Of a stretch of 64,000 nt of DNA, positions 33,240 to 43,580 are shown piece after piece (within the stretch, counting starts at the first letter, position 1; each line of letters opens with the position of its first letter). Both the position numbers and the translations under genes were made by a program. This stretch comes from Corallococcus macrosporus (lineage in GTDB: Bacteria; Myxococcota; Myxococcia; Myxococcales; Myxococcaceae). The notes beneath the pieces are model-generated. The model worked only from the letters and a program-made list of their open reading frames with translations. It was not told where the DNA came from and searched no databases. Location of the stretch: NCBI RefSeq assembly GCF_017302985.1, contig NZ_JAFIMU010000007.1:3053001-3117000 (forward strand), written 5' to 3'.

Positions 33240-33830
33240 CTAGAGTCCGCCCACCTCCAAGGCCCCACCCAGTCCGGGGAAGGTCTTGGTGACGTTGGCG
33301 CTGAACACGATGTTCTCCAGCACGATGTTCACCGGCAGCCCGAGCCCGTCCGTGGGCAGGCCGTTGGTCCGCTTGACGGTGTTCTCCACGATGAGCCACA
33401 CGCGCCGCCGGCCCAGGGCCTCCTTCAGCGCCGGGCTGTTCACGACGAGCGGCGTGCGGCTCTCGGGCGCGAACGCGCGCGGCGCCAGCAGCAGCGTCGA
33501 GGCCGCGTAGTACGGCGGCAGGTTGGCCTCCGTGTAGGTTTTGGGTGTGCCCGGCTCCGCCTGCCCCGTGAAGGACAGCCGCGCGCTCAATTCCAGCGTG
33601 AGGACCCGGGAGGGATTGGTCACGACGAGCATGGCCTGCACCGTGTTGACGGTGACGACGGACAGGTCCTGCGTCTCCTCCGGCAGGTCCAGCGCCACCT
33701 CCGCGTACACCGGCGCCAGCACCGACGTCACCGGCACCGTCTGGGTGAACGGCGCCGTCTCCACGTTGATCTCCGCCGAGCACGACGCCAGCAACAGGCC
33801 GCACAGGCCCACGATGAATCGACGCATCAT
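33240..33830 (-). CDS. Lipoprotein, hypothetical
   Basis: The product is 196 aa from ATG 33830 (ATGATG). The lipobox is L-A-S-C. The mature domain is beta-rich with a motif L-V-V-T-N-P-S-R-V-L-T-L-E, which vaguely recalls WHy-like lipoproteins. The family is not recognised. Its start overlaps the stop of the upstream gene (ATGA at 33827-33830), so it is translationally coupled to the outer-membrane-type protein there. It converges on the transglycosylase gene with a 13-base gap. Confidence 0.55.
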   Translation of the reverse strand: MMRRFIVGLCGLLLASCSAEINVETAPFTQTVPVTSVLAPVYAEVALDLPEETQDLSVVTVNTVQAMLVVTNPSRVLTLELSARLSFTGQAEPGTPKTYTEANLPPYYAASTLLLAPRAFAPESRTPLVVNSPALKEALGRRRVWLIVENTVKRTNGLPTDGLGLPVNIVLENIVFSANVTKTFPGLGGALEVGGL

Positions 33831-34546
33831 CGGAAGCTCCAGGACAAATCGATGGTGGGCAGCACCGGCAGGTCCTGCCCCGGGAGCGCCGGGTCGCTCA
33901 GGTCCACGTAGGCCGCGCCCAGCGCCATGCCGAAGTGCTCGCCGCCGTAGCGCACGCCCGCGGCGGCCTTGAGCTTCGCGCCGCCCTTCACGCGCATGCC
34001 CCCTTCCGCGATGAGCGACCACGCCTCGGTGAAGTTCCACGCCAGCGCGCCGGTGAAGGCCAGGTAGTCGGAGTCATACCGCGCGTATCTCGCCTCGCCC
34101 TGCACCAGCACCGGCCCCAGCGACAGGCCATACACGGCATAGAAGGCCGGGCCGGACAGCTCCGGCGTGAAGCTTTGAATCGCCGGCTCGCGCGACTCCA
34201 CGCGGCTGGAGTACGCGGACGCGCCCACGAAGTGCGTGTAGCGCGCGCCCAGCGCCACCCGGTGCGGCCCTCCGGCCACCGCCCACCGCAGCCCCAGGTT
34301 GGGCGCGAGCAGCGCGTCCGCGTACAGGGACGTGTCCACCGACAGCCCGGCGAACAGCGGCAGCGCCGTGCGCTGGAGTCCCACCACCGGCGCGTCGATG
34401 ACCTCCGCCGCGTCCGAGGTGAGCAGCCGCGCGACGTTGGTGCGCACCTGCGCGAAGGCCGCGGCTGGCAGCAGGAGCAGGGCGACAAGCAATCCGAGGG
34501 GTGGACTGGGGCGGGGTGGGGGCACGGCTGTCGACTCCAGGAGCAT
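33827..34546 (-). CDS. Outer-membrane beta-barrel-like protein
   Basis: The product is 239 aa. A signal peptide ends near A-A-A-F-A-Q, and the mature protein alternates polar and apolar residues in barrel-like strands (HRVALGARYTHFVG, FYAVYGLSLGPVLV, WNFTEAWSLIAEGGMRV, FGMALGAAYVDL), ending in W-S-F-R. That suggests a porin-like or OmpA-like barrel. It is the first gene of a two-gene unit with the lipoprotein whose start overlaps its stop by 4 bases. The pair likely acts together in the outer membrane; the ligand is unknown. Confidence 0.6.
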   Translation of the reverse strand: MLLESTAVPPPRPSPPLGLLVALLLLPAAAFAQVRTNVARLLTSDAAEVIDAPVVGLQRTALPLFAGLSVDTSLYADALLAPNLGLRWAVAGGPHRVALGARYTHFVGASAYSSRVESREPAIQSFTPELSGPAFYAVYGLSLGPVLVQGEARYARYDSDYLAFTGALAWNFTEAWSLIAEGGMRVKGGAKLKAAAGVRYGGEHFGMALGAAYVDLSDPALPGQDLPVLPTIDLSWSFR

Positions 34547-34678
34547 GCGGGGACGGCCTCCTTGTAGTGCGTTCAGGCGGCCGGAGTGGATCCCTCCGTC
34601 CAGGAGGGGCCCTGCCCCCCAGGCGGCTTGGGCTGGCGGGCCGCTCCGGCGGGAGGTATTGGTTTGAATGCAAACACC

Positions 34679-36064
34679 ATGAGCGACCCCCACCCGGACA
34701 CCGCGCGCGACGCGGACGACGTGCGCGAGCGCGTGCTGGCGCTGCTGAAGCGGCATGGCTGGAACGCGACGTCCTTCCAGGTGCTCCAGCCGGGCTTCCA
34801 GTACTGGTTCTCCGCGGAAGGGGACGGGTGCATCGCGTACGTGGACACGGGCGGCGCGTGGGTGGCGGGCGGAGGTCCCATCGCCGCGCCGGAGCGCGTG
34901 CGGGACGTGGTGGAGGCCTTCCACCGGGCGGCCCGGAGCGCGGGCCGGCGCGTGAACTTCTTCGCCACGGAGGCGCGCTTCTCACAGCTCGTCCCGTTCG
35001 AGGAGCTGCCCATCGGCGAGCAGCCGGTGTGGGACCCGGCGAACTGGGACGCGGTGGTGAAGGGCAGCCGCAGCCTGCGCGAGCAGCTCCGCCGGGCGCG
35101 CTCCCACGGCGTGCGCGTGCGCGAGGTCCCCGCCGAGGTGATGGAGACCGAAGGCCATCCGCTGCGCGCGGCGGTGGAGGTGCTGGCCGAGCACTGGCTC
35201 GCGTCGCGCCGCATGGCGACCATGGGCTTCCTGGTGGGGCTGGCCCCGGGCGCCTTCGCCCGCGAGCGCCGCGCCTTCGTGGCGGAGGTGGAGGGCCGCG
35301 TGGTGGGCTTCCTGTCGGTGACGCCCGTGTACGCGCGCGACGGCTGGTTCCTCCAGGACCTGCTGCGCGAGCCCACCGCGCCCAACGGCACGGCGGAGAC
35401 GCTGGTGGACGCCGCGATGCGCGCCGCCGCGGTGAACGGGCGCAAGTACGTGACGCTGGGGCTGGCGCCGCTGGCGGGCCCGGTGCGGCCGTGGCTCAAG
35501 TTCGCGCGCCGCGCCGGCAGGCCCCTGTTCGACTTCGAGGGCCTGCGCTCCTTCAAAGCCAAGTTCCGGCCCCACGCGTGGACGACGCTCTATCTGTCCC
35601 ACCCGAAGGACGAACCGGCGCCGTGGGCCATCTACGACGCGCTCCGGGCCTTCGCGCGCGGAAGCCTGGTGCGCTTCGGGCTCGTCACCCTGCTGCGCCG
35701 TCCGCGCTTCTTCGTGCGCACGCTGACCGCGCTGCTGGTGCCGTGGACGGTGCTGCTCGCGCTGCCCATGAGCGCGCACTGGTTCCCCTCGCCGTGGGTG
35801 CAGCACGGCTGGGTGGCGTTCGACGTGGCGCTCATCGCGGGCCTGCTCCTGCTGCTGCGCCGCTGGCGCGACGGGCTGGCCACGCTGCTGGGAAGGCTCA
35901 CCACCGCGGATGCCTGTCTGACATTGATTCAGGCGGTCAGCTTCAACGCCGCCCGCGCGCGCGGTGCATGGGATTGGAGCATCATCATCGCGTCGGTGCT
36001 CGCTCCCGCGACGGCGTCCGCGATGCTGCTGCGCTCACGTGAACTGCGCGTCCCGGAGCCCTGA
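34679..36064 (+). CDS. DUF2156/MprF-like protein with C-terminal membrane helices
   Basis: The product is 461 aa from ATG 34679 (weak GGGAGG 14 bases upstream). The first 320 residues form the tandem GNAT fold of DUF2156 proteins, the catalytic part of lysyl-phosphatidylglycerol synthase MprF: I-A-Y-V-D-T-G-G-A-W-V-A-G-G-G-P-I-A, W-D-P-A-N-W, F-D-F-E-G-L-R-S-F-K-A-K-F-R-P. The last 130 residues hold about four membrane helices. Classical MprF has its helices first and its domain last, so this order is reversed. It probably transfers an aminoacyl group to a lipid, but the acceptor is unknown. Confidence 0.7.
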   Translation: MSDPHPDTARDADDVRERVLALLKRHGWNATSFQVLQPGFQYWFSAEGDGCIAYVDTGGAWVAGGGPIAAPERVRDVVEAFHRAARSAGRRVNFFATEARFSQLVPFEELPIGEQPVWDPANWDAVVKGSRSLREQLRRARSHGVRVREVPAEVMETEGHPLRAAVEVLAEHWLASRRMATMGFLVGLAPGAFARERRAFVAEVEGRVVGFLSVTPVYARDGWFLQDLLREPTAPNGTAETLVDAAMRAAAVNGRKYVTLGLAPLAGPVRPWLKFARRAGRPLFDFEGLRSFKAKFRPHAWTTLYLSHPKDEPAPWAIYDALRAFARGSLVRFGLVTLLRRPRFFVRTLTALLVPWTVLLALPMSAHWFPSPWVQHGWVAFDVALIAGLLLLLRRWRDGLATLLGRLTTADACLTLIQAVSFNAARARGAWDWSIIIASVLAPATASAMLLRSRELRVPEP

Positions 36065-36219
36065 GACGCTCGGGCGATGAATGCTGTCAGCGCTGGACTC
36101 TTCCCCCAGGAAAGAATGGATCCATCGCGCGGGGATTCCTTCACCTATTCATGGGTTGACTGTTGGTACCCATAGGCCTACGGCTGTCCTGAAGCTTTTC
36201 CCCCTCACTGGAGCGACCC

Positions 36220-37014
36220 ATGAACGTCCTCGCCCGGAACAACGTCAAGGTGAAGGGGGAGGGCGCGCAGCCCCTGGTGTTCTCCCATGGCTTCGGCTGC
36301 GACCAGAACATGTGGCGCTTCGTCGCGCCCGCGTTCGAGCAGGACTACCGCACCGTGCTCTTCGACCACGTGGGGGCGGGCGGCTCGGACCTCGCGGCCT
36401 ATGACCGCAACCGGTACGCGACGTTGGAGGGCTACGCCGACGACGTCCTGCGCATCTGCCACGAGCTGGCGCTCGAAGAGGCGGTCTTCGTCGGTCACTC
36501 GGTGAGCGCGATGGTGGGGGTGCTGGCGGCCATCAAGGAGCCGGAGCGCTTCGACAAGCTCGTGCTCATCGGCCCCTCGCCCTGCTACATCAACGACGGC
36601 GAGTACGTCGGGGGCTTCTCGCGCGAGGACATCCTGCAGTTGCTGGAGTCGCTCGACGACAACTACCTGGGCTGGTCCAGCACCATGGCGCCCGTCATCA
36701 TGGGCAACCCGGACCGGCCGGAGCTGGGCACGGAGCTCACCAACAGCTTCTGCCGCATGGACCCGGAGATCGCGAAGCAGTTCGCGCGCGTGACCTTCCT
36801 CTCCGACCACAGGGCGGACCTGCCGAAGGTGAAGACGCCCTCCCTCGTGCTCCAGTGCTCGAACGACGTCATCGCGGGGGAGGCGGTGGGCGAGTACGTG
36901 TGCCGGAAGCTGCCCGCGGGCCAGATGGTCCTGCTCAAGGCGACCGGCCACTGCCCGAACCTGAGTGCTCCCGAGGAAACCGTCGCGGCGATGAAGCCCT
37001 TCCTGGGCTCCTGA
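36220..37014 (+). CDS. rsbQ: RsbQ-like alpha/beta-hydrolase
   Basis: The product is 264 aa. It matches RsbQ of Bacillus in length and signature (G-F-G-C-D-Q-N-M-W, G-H-S-V-S), with a complete triad S94, D216 and H244. In Bacillus, RsbQ activates the PAS-containing phosphatase RsbP in the energy-stress branch of the sigma-B pathway, probably by making a small hydrophobic ligand. The plant receptors KAI2 and D14 belong to the same family. A sigma-70-like TTGACT occurs at 36156-36161 upstream. The next gene, 2 bases downstream, encodes a PAS hybrid kinase, so the pair looks like a signal-generating enzyme and its sensor. Confidence 0.85.
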   Translation: MNVLARNNVKVKGEGAQPLVFSHGFGCDQNMWRFVAPAFEQDYRTVLFDHVGAGGSDLAAYDRNRYATLEGYADDVLRICHELALEEAVFVGHSVSAMVGVLAAIKEPERFDKLVLIGPSPCYINDGEYVGGFSREDILQLLESLDDNYLGWSSTMAPVIMGNPDRPELGTELTNSFCRMDPEIAKQFARVTFLSDHRADLPKVKTPSLVLQCSNDVIAGEAVGEYVCRKLPAGQMVLLKATGHCPNLSAPEETVAAMKPFLGS

Positions 37015-37016
37015 AG

Positions 37017-39020
37017 ATGGAAGGCCGCGCCGACACGGAGCCGGGGAAGGCGCCTTCCGAGGACTCGGCGGAGGAGCTGTATGAGAATGCTCCGTGCGGC
37101 TATCTCTCCACGAGCCCGGAGGGGCGCATCCTCAGGGTCAATCAGACCTTCCTGACCTGGACGGGCTACTCGCGGGAGGACCTGCTCGGGGGCAAGCGCT
37201 TCTGGGAGCTGCTCACGGTCGCGGGCCGCATCTTCCACGAGACCCACTACGCGCCCCTGCTCCAGATGCAGGGCTTCGTCCACGAGCTCTCGCTGGACCT
37301 CATCTGTGCCGACGGCCGTCCGCTGCCCGCGCTGATCAACTCCATGCTGAAGCGGGACGCGCTCGGAAGACCGCGCTCCATCCGGACGACGCTCTTCAAC
37401 ATGACGGAGCGCAAGCGCTACGAGCGCGAGCTGCTGATGTCCCGCCGCAAGGCCGAGCAGTTGGCCCAGTCCAAGGCGGCGCTGCTCGCGACCCTCAGCC
37501 ATGAGATCCGCAACCCGCTCAACGCCATCACCGCCGCCACGCGGCTGTTGGGGATGACGCCGCTCTCCGACAAGCAGTCGAAGTACCTGCGCATCCTCGG
37601 CTCCGCGTCCGGCAACCTGCTCGCGCTGGTCAACGACATCCTGGACTGGAGCAAGATTGAAGCGGGCAAGCTCACGCTGGAGCAGCGCGAGTTCTCCCTC
37701 CGGGAGCTGCTGGGCGACATCCTGAACGGCCAGGCCGCCCGGGCCGAGGAGAAGCGGCTGCGGCTCCACATGGACATCGACGAGCGGGTCCCGGCCGGGC
37801 TCCTGGGAGACCCGGTCAAGCTCGGGCAGATCCTCACGAACCTCGTGAGCAACGCTCTCAAGTTCACGGAGAAGGGTGGGGTCACGGTCCGCGTGGCCCT
37901 CCACTCCCAGGACGGCGACGCGTGTGACCTGTCCTTCCAGGTGCGCGACACGGGGATCGGGATCGCACCGGACCGCCTGGCCGCCATCTTCGAGGAGTAC
38001 ACCCAGGCGAACTACGACATCGGGATGAAGTACGGCGGGACGGGGCTGGGCCTCTCCATCAGCCGGAAGCTGGTGGCGCTGCACGGCAGCAAGATGGTCG
38101 TGGAGAGCGAGGTGGGAAAGGGGACCTGCTTCTCCTTCGACCTGCGCTTGAAGTCCGTGGCCGGAGCGGCCACCGAGGGCGCGGCACCCAGCAGCGCGTC
38201 GTCCCAGCAGGCCCTGCGGGGCCTGAAGGTGCTCGTGGTGGAGGACAACGAGGTCAACACCTACGTGCTGGCCCGTTGGTTCGAGCACTGGGGTGTTTCG
38301 TTCGACGCCGCCAGGAACGGGCGCGAGGCGGTGGAGCGCCTTCGCCAGGGAGGCTACGCGCTCGTCCTCATGGACCTGCACATGCCGGTGCTGGATGGCT
38401 ACGACGCGCTGAAGGTCATCCGGCAGCTCCCGGACGAACGGCTCCGCCAGATTCCCGTCATCGCCATCTCGGCCTCCACGCGAATCTGGCAGGAGAGCCA
38501 GGTGCTGGCCGCGGGGTTCACGGACTTCATCGGCAAGCCCTTCGACGAAAGCGTCCTCTTCCGGAAGATGGCCCGCTGCACGTCCCGCGAGGCCCCAGAG
38601 GTGCCCGCGCAGCCACCGGAAGCGGCCCCCCGGGCTCCCGAAGCCGCCGCGAGCGCGCTGGTCCTTCCGCCGGACTTCAGCTTCACGAAGCTGCGGCAGT
38701 GGGCTGCGGGTGACTCGCAGGCGGGCGCGGCGCTGGCCCGCTCCTCCGTCCAGTCATTGGAGCAGGCCCGGCCCGCGCTCACGGCGGCGCTCAAGAAGGG
38801 CGCCGCCGACGCGTTCGAGCGCGCGTGCGAGTCCATCACGGGGACCCTGCACCTGCTCGAAGCGCAAGGCCTGGGGGCGGCCCTCCGCCGTGCGCGGTCA
38901 CTGCTCGCCGGCAACGCCCCGGATGCCGCGCGGGTCCAGGCCGCGGTGTTCGCCATCGACTGGGAGATGGACACCCTCGTCGGCGCGCTGGTCGCCGTCG
39001 CGAGCGAAGCGGACGCCTGA
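37017..39020 (+). CDS. PAS hybrid histidine kinase with receiver and degenerate C-terminal domain
   Basis: The product is 667 aa, starting 2 bases after rsbQ. Domains: an RsbP-like PAS (residues about 20-130), HisKA with the phospho-acceptor H162 in S-H-E-I-R-N-P-L, an HATPase (N box L-V-S-N-A-L-K-F, G1 D-T-G-I-G-I, G2 G-G-T-G-L-G-L), a receiver domain with acidic pocket E-D-N and phospho-acceptor D453 in L-M-D-L-H-M-P, and a C-terminal helical part (about 545-660) resembling an HPt domain but without its histidine. It is cytoplasmic with no membrane helix. The PAS domain is the probable target of RsbQ. The output regulator is not in the window. Confidence 0.88.
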   Translation: MEGRADTEPGKAPSEDSAEELYENAPCGYLSTSPEGRILRVNQTFLTWTGYSREDLLGGKRFWELLTVAGRIFHETHYAPLLQMQGFVHELSLDLICADGRPLPALINSMLKRDALGRPRSIRTTLFNMTERKRYERELLMSRRKAEQLAQSKAALLATLSHEIRNPLNAITAATRLLGMTPLSDKQSKYLRILGSASGNLLALVNDILDWSKIEAGKLTLEQREFSLRELLGDILNGQAARAEEKRLRLHMDIDERVPAGLLGDPVKLGQILTNLVSNALKFTEKGGVTVRVALHSQDGDACDLSFQVRDTGIGIAPDRLAAIFEEYTQANYDIGMKYGGTGLGLSISRKLVALHGSKMVVESEVGKGTCFSFDLRLKSVAGAATEGAAPSSASSQQALRGLKVLVVEDNEVNTYVLARWFEHWGVSFDAARNGREAVERLRQGGYALVLMDLHMPVLDGYDALKVIRQLPDERLRQIPVIAISASTRIWQESQVLAAGFTDFIGKPFDESVLFRKMARCTSREAPEVPAQPPEAAPRAPEAAASALVLPPDFSFTKLRQWAAGDSQAGAALARSSVQSLEQARPALTAALKKGAADAFERACESITGTLHLLEAQGLGAALRRARSLLAGNAPDAARVQAAVFAIDWEMDTLVGALVAVASEADA

Positions 39021-39108
39021 CCCGCCGGGCTCCGTCTCCCGGCCAACCCTCGCCTGGGAGCCGGCGTCGCACGCCAGGGCCGAGCGGCTACGGTGCGCGG
39101 CCGCATCC

Positions 39109-41004
39109 ATGGCCTCTGCTTCCTTCGACAATCCCTCGCTGACGCTCGGCCTGTCCCTGGTGGCCGGCATCCTGGCGCAGCTGTTGGCCCGGCACCTGAG
39201 CGTGCCCGGCATCGTCGTGCTCCTGTCCTCGGGCGTGCTGCTGGGGCCGGAGGTCCTGGGCTGGGTGCGGCCCGCGTCCCTGGGGCCCGCGCTCCAGACC
39301 GTGGTGGGCTTCTCCGTGTCCGTCATCCTCTTCGAGGGCGCCATGAGCCTGGACGTGCGCAAGCTGCGCCGCGAGGCCCGCTCCATCCAGCGGCTCGTCA
39401 CGCTGGGCGCGGCCGTCACCGCCGTGGGCGGCACCCTGGCCGCGCGCGCCCTGATGGGCTGGGACTGGAAGGTGTCCGCCCTGTTCGGCACCCTGGTCAT
39501 GGTGACCGGCCCCACCGTCATCACGCCACTCTTGCGCCGGGTGCGCGTCACCCACCGCGTCGCCACCGTGCTGGAGGCCGAGGGCATCTTCGTGGACGCC
39601 GTGGGCGCCATCATCGCCGTGGTCGCGCTGGACATGGCGCTGCACGCGGAAGAGGGACCGTGGCTGCTGGTGAGCGCGCTGGGCTCGCGCTGGGGCGTGG
39701 GGCTCGCGGTGGGCGGCGTCACGGGGCTCCTCATCACCGTGGGCCTGCGCAAGTCCTCCTGGGTGCCCGAGGACATGACCAACGTCTTCGCCCTGGCCCT
39801 GGTGCTGGGCGCCTTCCAGGTGAGCAACGCGCTGGCGCCGGAGAGCGGCGTGCTGGCCGCCATCGCCGCGGGCCTCGTGGTGGGCAACGGGAAGGTGCCC
39901 GCGCGCCGCGAGGTGCTCGCCTTCAAGGAGCAGCTCACGCTGATGCTGCTGGGCATGCTCTTCATCCTGCTGGCCGCGGACATGCGCCTGTCCCAGGTGA
40001 CGGCGCTGGGCTGGCGCGGGCTCGCCACGGTGCTGGTGCTGATGCTGGTGGTGCGGCCGGTGGCCGTCGCCGTGTCCACCACCGGCTCCGGCCTGTCGCG
40101 CAACGAGAAGGCCTTCATCGCGTGGCTGGGCCCGCGAGGCATCGTCGCCGCCGCCGTGGCATCGCTGTTCGCCACGCGCCTGGGCGCCCAGGGCGTCGAG
40201 GAGGGCCAGGCCCTGCGCGCCCTGGTGTTCCTGGTCATCGGCGTCACCGTGGTGGTGCAGGGGCTGTCCGGAGGACTCGTCGCGGGGCTCCTGGGCGTGC
40301 GCCGCGTGGTGCCGAAGGGCTACGTCCTGCTGGGCGCCAACGCGCTCGCGAGGCAGGTGGCGCAGGCGCTCCAGGCACGCGACGAGGCCGTGCTCCTCGT
40401 GGACTCCAGCGACGCCACGCTGAAGCGGGCGCAGCAGGAGGGCTTCCGGGTCCTCTTCGGCAACGGGCTGGAGGAGCGCACGCTCCTGCGCGCGGAGCCG
40501 GAAGGGCGCCAGGGCTTCGTGGGCCTCACCCACAACGAGGGCGTCAACCTCCTCTTCGCCGAGCGCGTGCGCGCCCTCCTGCGCACTGCCCGCAGCTACA
40601 CCGCCCTGCACCGGGGCCACGTCGGCGTGACGACCGACACCGTGAGCTCCACCGGCGGTCACATCCTCTTCGGCGCGGAGCGCGACCTGGACGCCTGGGT
40701 GGCGCGCTGTGAACAGGGCGCCGTCACGCGCGAGTCCTGGCGCCTGGAGGCCCCGCAGGTCGCGGCCATCCTGCCTCCCGCCACCGGCACCCTGGAGGAG
40801 GCGCTGGTGCCGCTCGTGCTGGAGCGAGACGCGGGCACCGTCCTCTTCGACGAGTCCGCCATCCCCGTCGCGGGCGACCGCGTGGACTTCCTTGTCGCGC
40901 ACGGACGGAAAGATGAAGCCCACGCGTGGCTTTCTTCCCACGGTTGGCAACCCGTGATGTCTGACGTTCCAATCCCAGACACTTCCCCCTCCCCGACGAC
41001 CTAG
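39109..41004 (+). CDS. Cation:proton antiporter with TrkA-like nucleotide-binding domain
   Basis: The product is 631 aa. The first 400 residues contain about 12-13 helices with the C-P-A motifs of Na+/H+ exchangers, including F-E-G-A-M-S-L-D and T-G-P-T-V-I-T-P and the buried E-A-E-G-I-F-V-D-A-V-G. A TrkA-N-like Rossmann domain follows (GYVLLGANALARQVAQAL, residues about 403-500), then a C-terminal regulatory domain. Such antiporters move Na+ or K+ against protons and are controlled by nucleotide binding. It starts 88 bases after the kinase gene and may be part of the same stress region, but a shared transcript is not certain. Confidence 0.85.
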   Translation: MASASFDNPSLTLGLSLVAGILAQLLARHLSVPGIVVLLSSGVLLGPEVLGWVRPASLGPALQTVVGFSVSVILFEGAMSLDVRKLRREARSIQRLVTLGAAVTAVGGTLAARALMGWDWKVSALFGTLVMVTGPTVITPLLRRVRVTHRVATVLEAEGIFVDAVGAIIAVVALDMALHAEEGPWLLVSALGSRWGVGLAVGGVTGLLITVGLRKSSWVPEDMTNVFALALVLGAFQVSNALAPESGVLAAIAAGLVVGNGKVPARREVLAFKEQLTLMLLGMLFILLAADMRLSQVTALGWRGLATVLVLMLVVRPVAVAVSTTGSGLSRNEKAFIAWLGPRGIVAAAVASLFATRLGAQGVEEGQALRALVFLVIGVTVVVQGLSGGLVAGLLGVRRVVPKGYVLLGANALARQVAQALQARDEAVLLVDSSDATLKRAQQEGFRVLFGNGLEERTLLRAEPEGRQGFVGLTHNEGVNLLFAERVRALLRTARSYTALHRGHVGVTTDTVSSTGGHILFGAERDLDAWVARCEQGAVTRESWRLEAPQVAAILPPATGTLEEALVPLVLERDAGTVLFDESAIPVAGDRVDFLVAHGRKDEAHAWLSSHGWQPVMSDVPIPDTSPSPTT

Positions 41005-41106
41005 AGACTATTGAGTGGTTGGCGGGAGTTGCGTGAAATGCGCCGACCGGCCTCGGACCCGCGCGGATGTCCCGCGGCGGCTCTTGAGAACGGGTGGGAG
41101 GGGTTC

Positions 41107-42426
<1,320 letters not shown>

Positions 42427-42438
42427 CGGAGGCGCGCC

Positions 42439-43557
42439 ATGGCCAACAAGTTCCAGAGCATCGAGACGAAGCACTACGCCGAGCGCGAGGCCTTCTTCGA
42501 GGGCCTGAAGAAGCTGGACCGCCGCGCCTTCATGCGCGTCGCCGGCATCTCCGCGGGCATCGTGGCGGGCATGGGCAAGCTCACGCCCAACAGCTTCCAA
42601 TTGGTCAACGTGGCGGAGGCGCAGGGGGAGAAGCCGAAGTTCTCCTTCGCGTACATCTCCGACACGCACCTGTACGAGAACAAGCTCAACGACCGCTTCG
42701 TGCGCGCCATCCTCAAGGCCGTGGACGACGTGAACGCGCTGGATCCCCAGCCGGACTTCGTCCTCTTCGGCGGTGACCTGGCGCAGCTGGGCCAGGCCGG
42801 TGAGCTCAAGCTGGGCGCGCAAATCCTCAAGTCGGTGAAGGCCCCCATCAAGATGATGGTGGGCGAGCACGACTGGTTCCTGGACATGGGCGAGCTGTGG
42901 AAGGACCTCTTCGGCGCGCCCAACTACTCCTTCGACCACAAGGGCGTGCACTTCGTGGTGCTCAACTCCATCCACGAGAAGGACTTCTGGACGGAGCGGA
43001 AGCTCTCCCCCATGGAGCGCATGAAGATCGTCGCCGGCCTGGACAATGGCATCCAGTCCCGCTTCGAGGTGGGCGCCGAGCAGCGCCAGTGGCTCCAGAA
43101 CGACCTGGCCAAGGTGGCCAAGAACACGCCGCTCATCGTCTTCAGCCACTCGCCGCTCTACAAGTACTACAAGCCCTGGAACTTCTGGACGGACGACGCG
43201 GACGAGGTGCAGGCCATTCTCAAGCCGTATGAGAAGGTCACCGTCATCCACGGCCACACGCACCAGCTCCTGAGCAACCGCATCGGCAACATCTCCTTCC
43301 ACGGGATGCTGTCCACCGCGTGGCCGTGGCCGTACGCGCCGGAGGGTCTGCCCACGCTCACGGTGCCCATGAACCGCGCGGATCCGTTCAGCCAGTTCGA
43401 CGGCTGCGGGGACGGCCGCATGGACGTGCTGGAGTCAGGGCTCGTGGACAAGCTCTACAACCTCTGGCAGCGCGACCCCATCACCGTGCGGGCCAGCTAC
43501 CTGGGCTCCAGCGGCAAGCAGGCCGCGCCCCCCAAGCCCAAGCTGCCCACCTACTAG
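42439..43557 (+). CDS. Tat-exported metallophosphoesterase
   Basis: The product is 372 aa. An RR motif (L-D-R-R-A-F-M-R-V-A-G) at residues 27-37 and a hydrophobic stretch indicate Tat export. The calcineurin-like dinuclear metal site is complete: D75-T-H77, G-G-D-L, G-E-H-D-W, S-H-S-P-L-Y and G-H-T-H-Q. Tat export implies that it is folded around its metals before leaving the cytoplasm. It sits between a peroxidase and a cytochrome c gene with gaps of 12 and 23 bases, so co-expression is very likely. Substrate (nucleotide, phospholipid, phosphoprotein) unknown. Confidence 0.88.
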   Translation: MANKFQSIETKHYAEREAFFEGLKKLDRRAFMRVAGISAGIVAGMGKLTPNSFQLVNVAEAQGEKPKFSFAYISDTHLYENKLNDRFVRAILKAVDDVNALDPQPDFVLFGGDLAQLGQAGELKLGAQILKSVKAPIKMMVGEHDWFLDMGELWKDLFGAPNYSFDHKGVHFVVLNSIHEKDFWTERKLSPMERMKIVAGLDNGIQSRFEVGAEQRQWLQNDLAKVAKNTPLIVFSHSPLYKYYKPWNFWTDDADEVQAILKPYEKVTVIHGHTHQLLSNRIGNISFHGMLSTAWPWPYAPEGLPTLTVPMNRADPFSQFDGCGDGRMDVLESGLVDKLYNLWQRDPITVRASYLGSSGKQAAPPKPKLPTY

Positions 43558-43580
43558 GACCGGAAGAGGAACCGCCTCCC

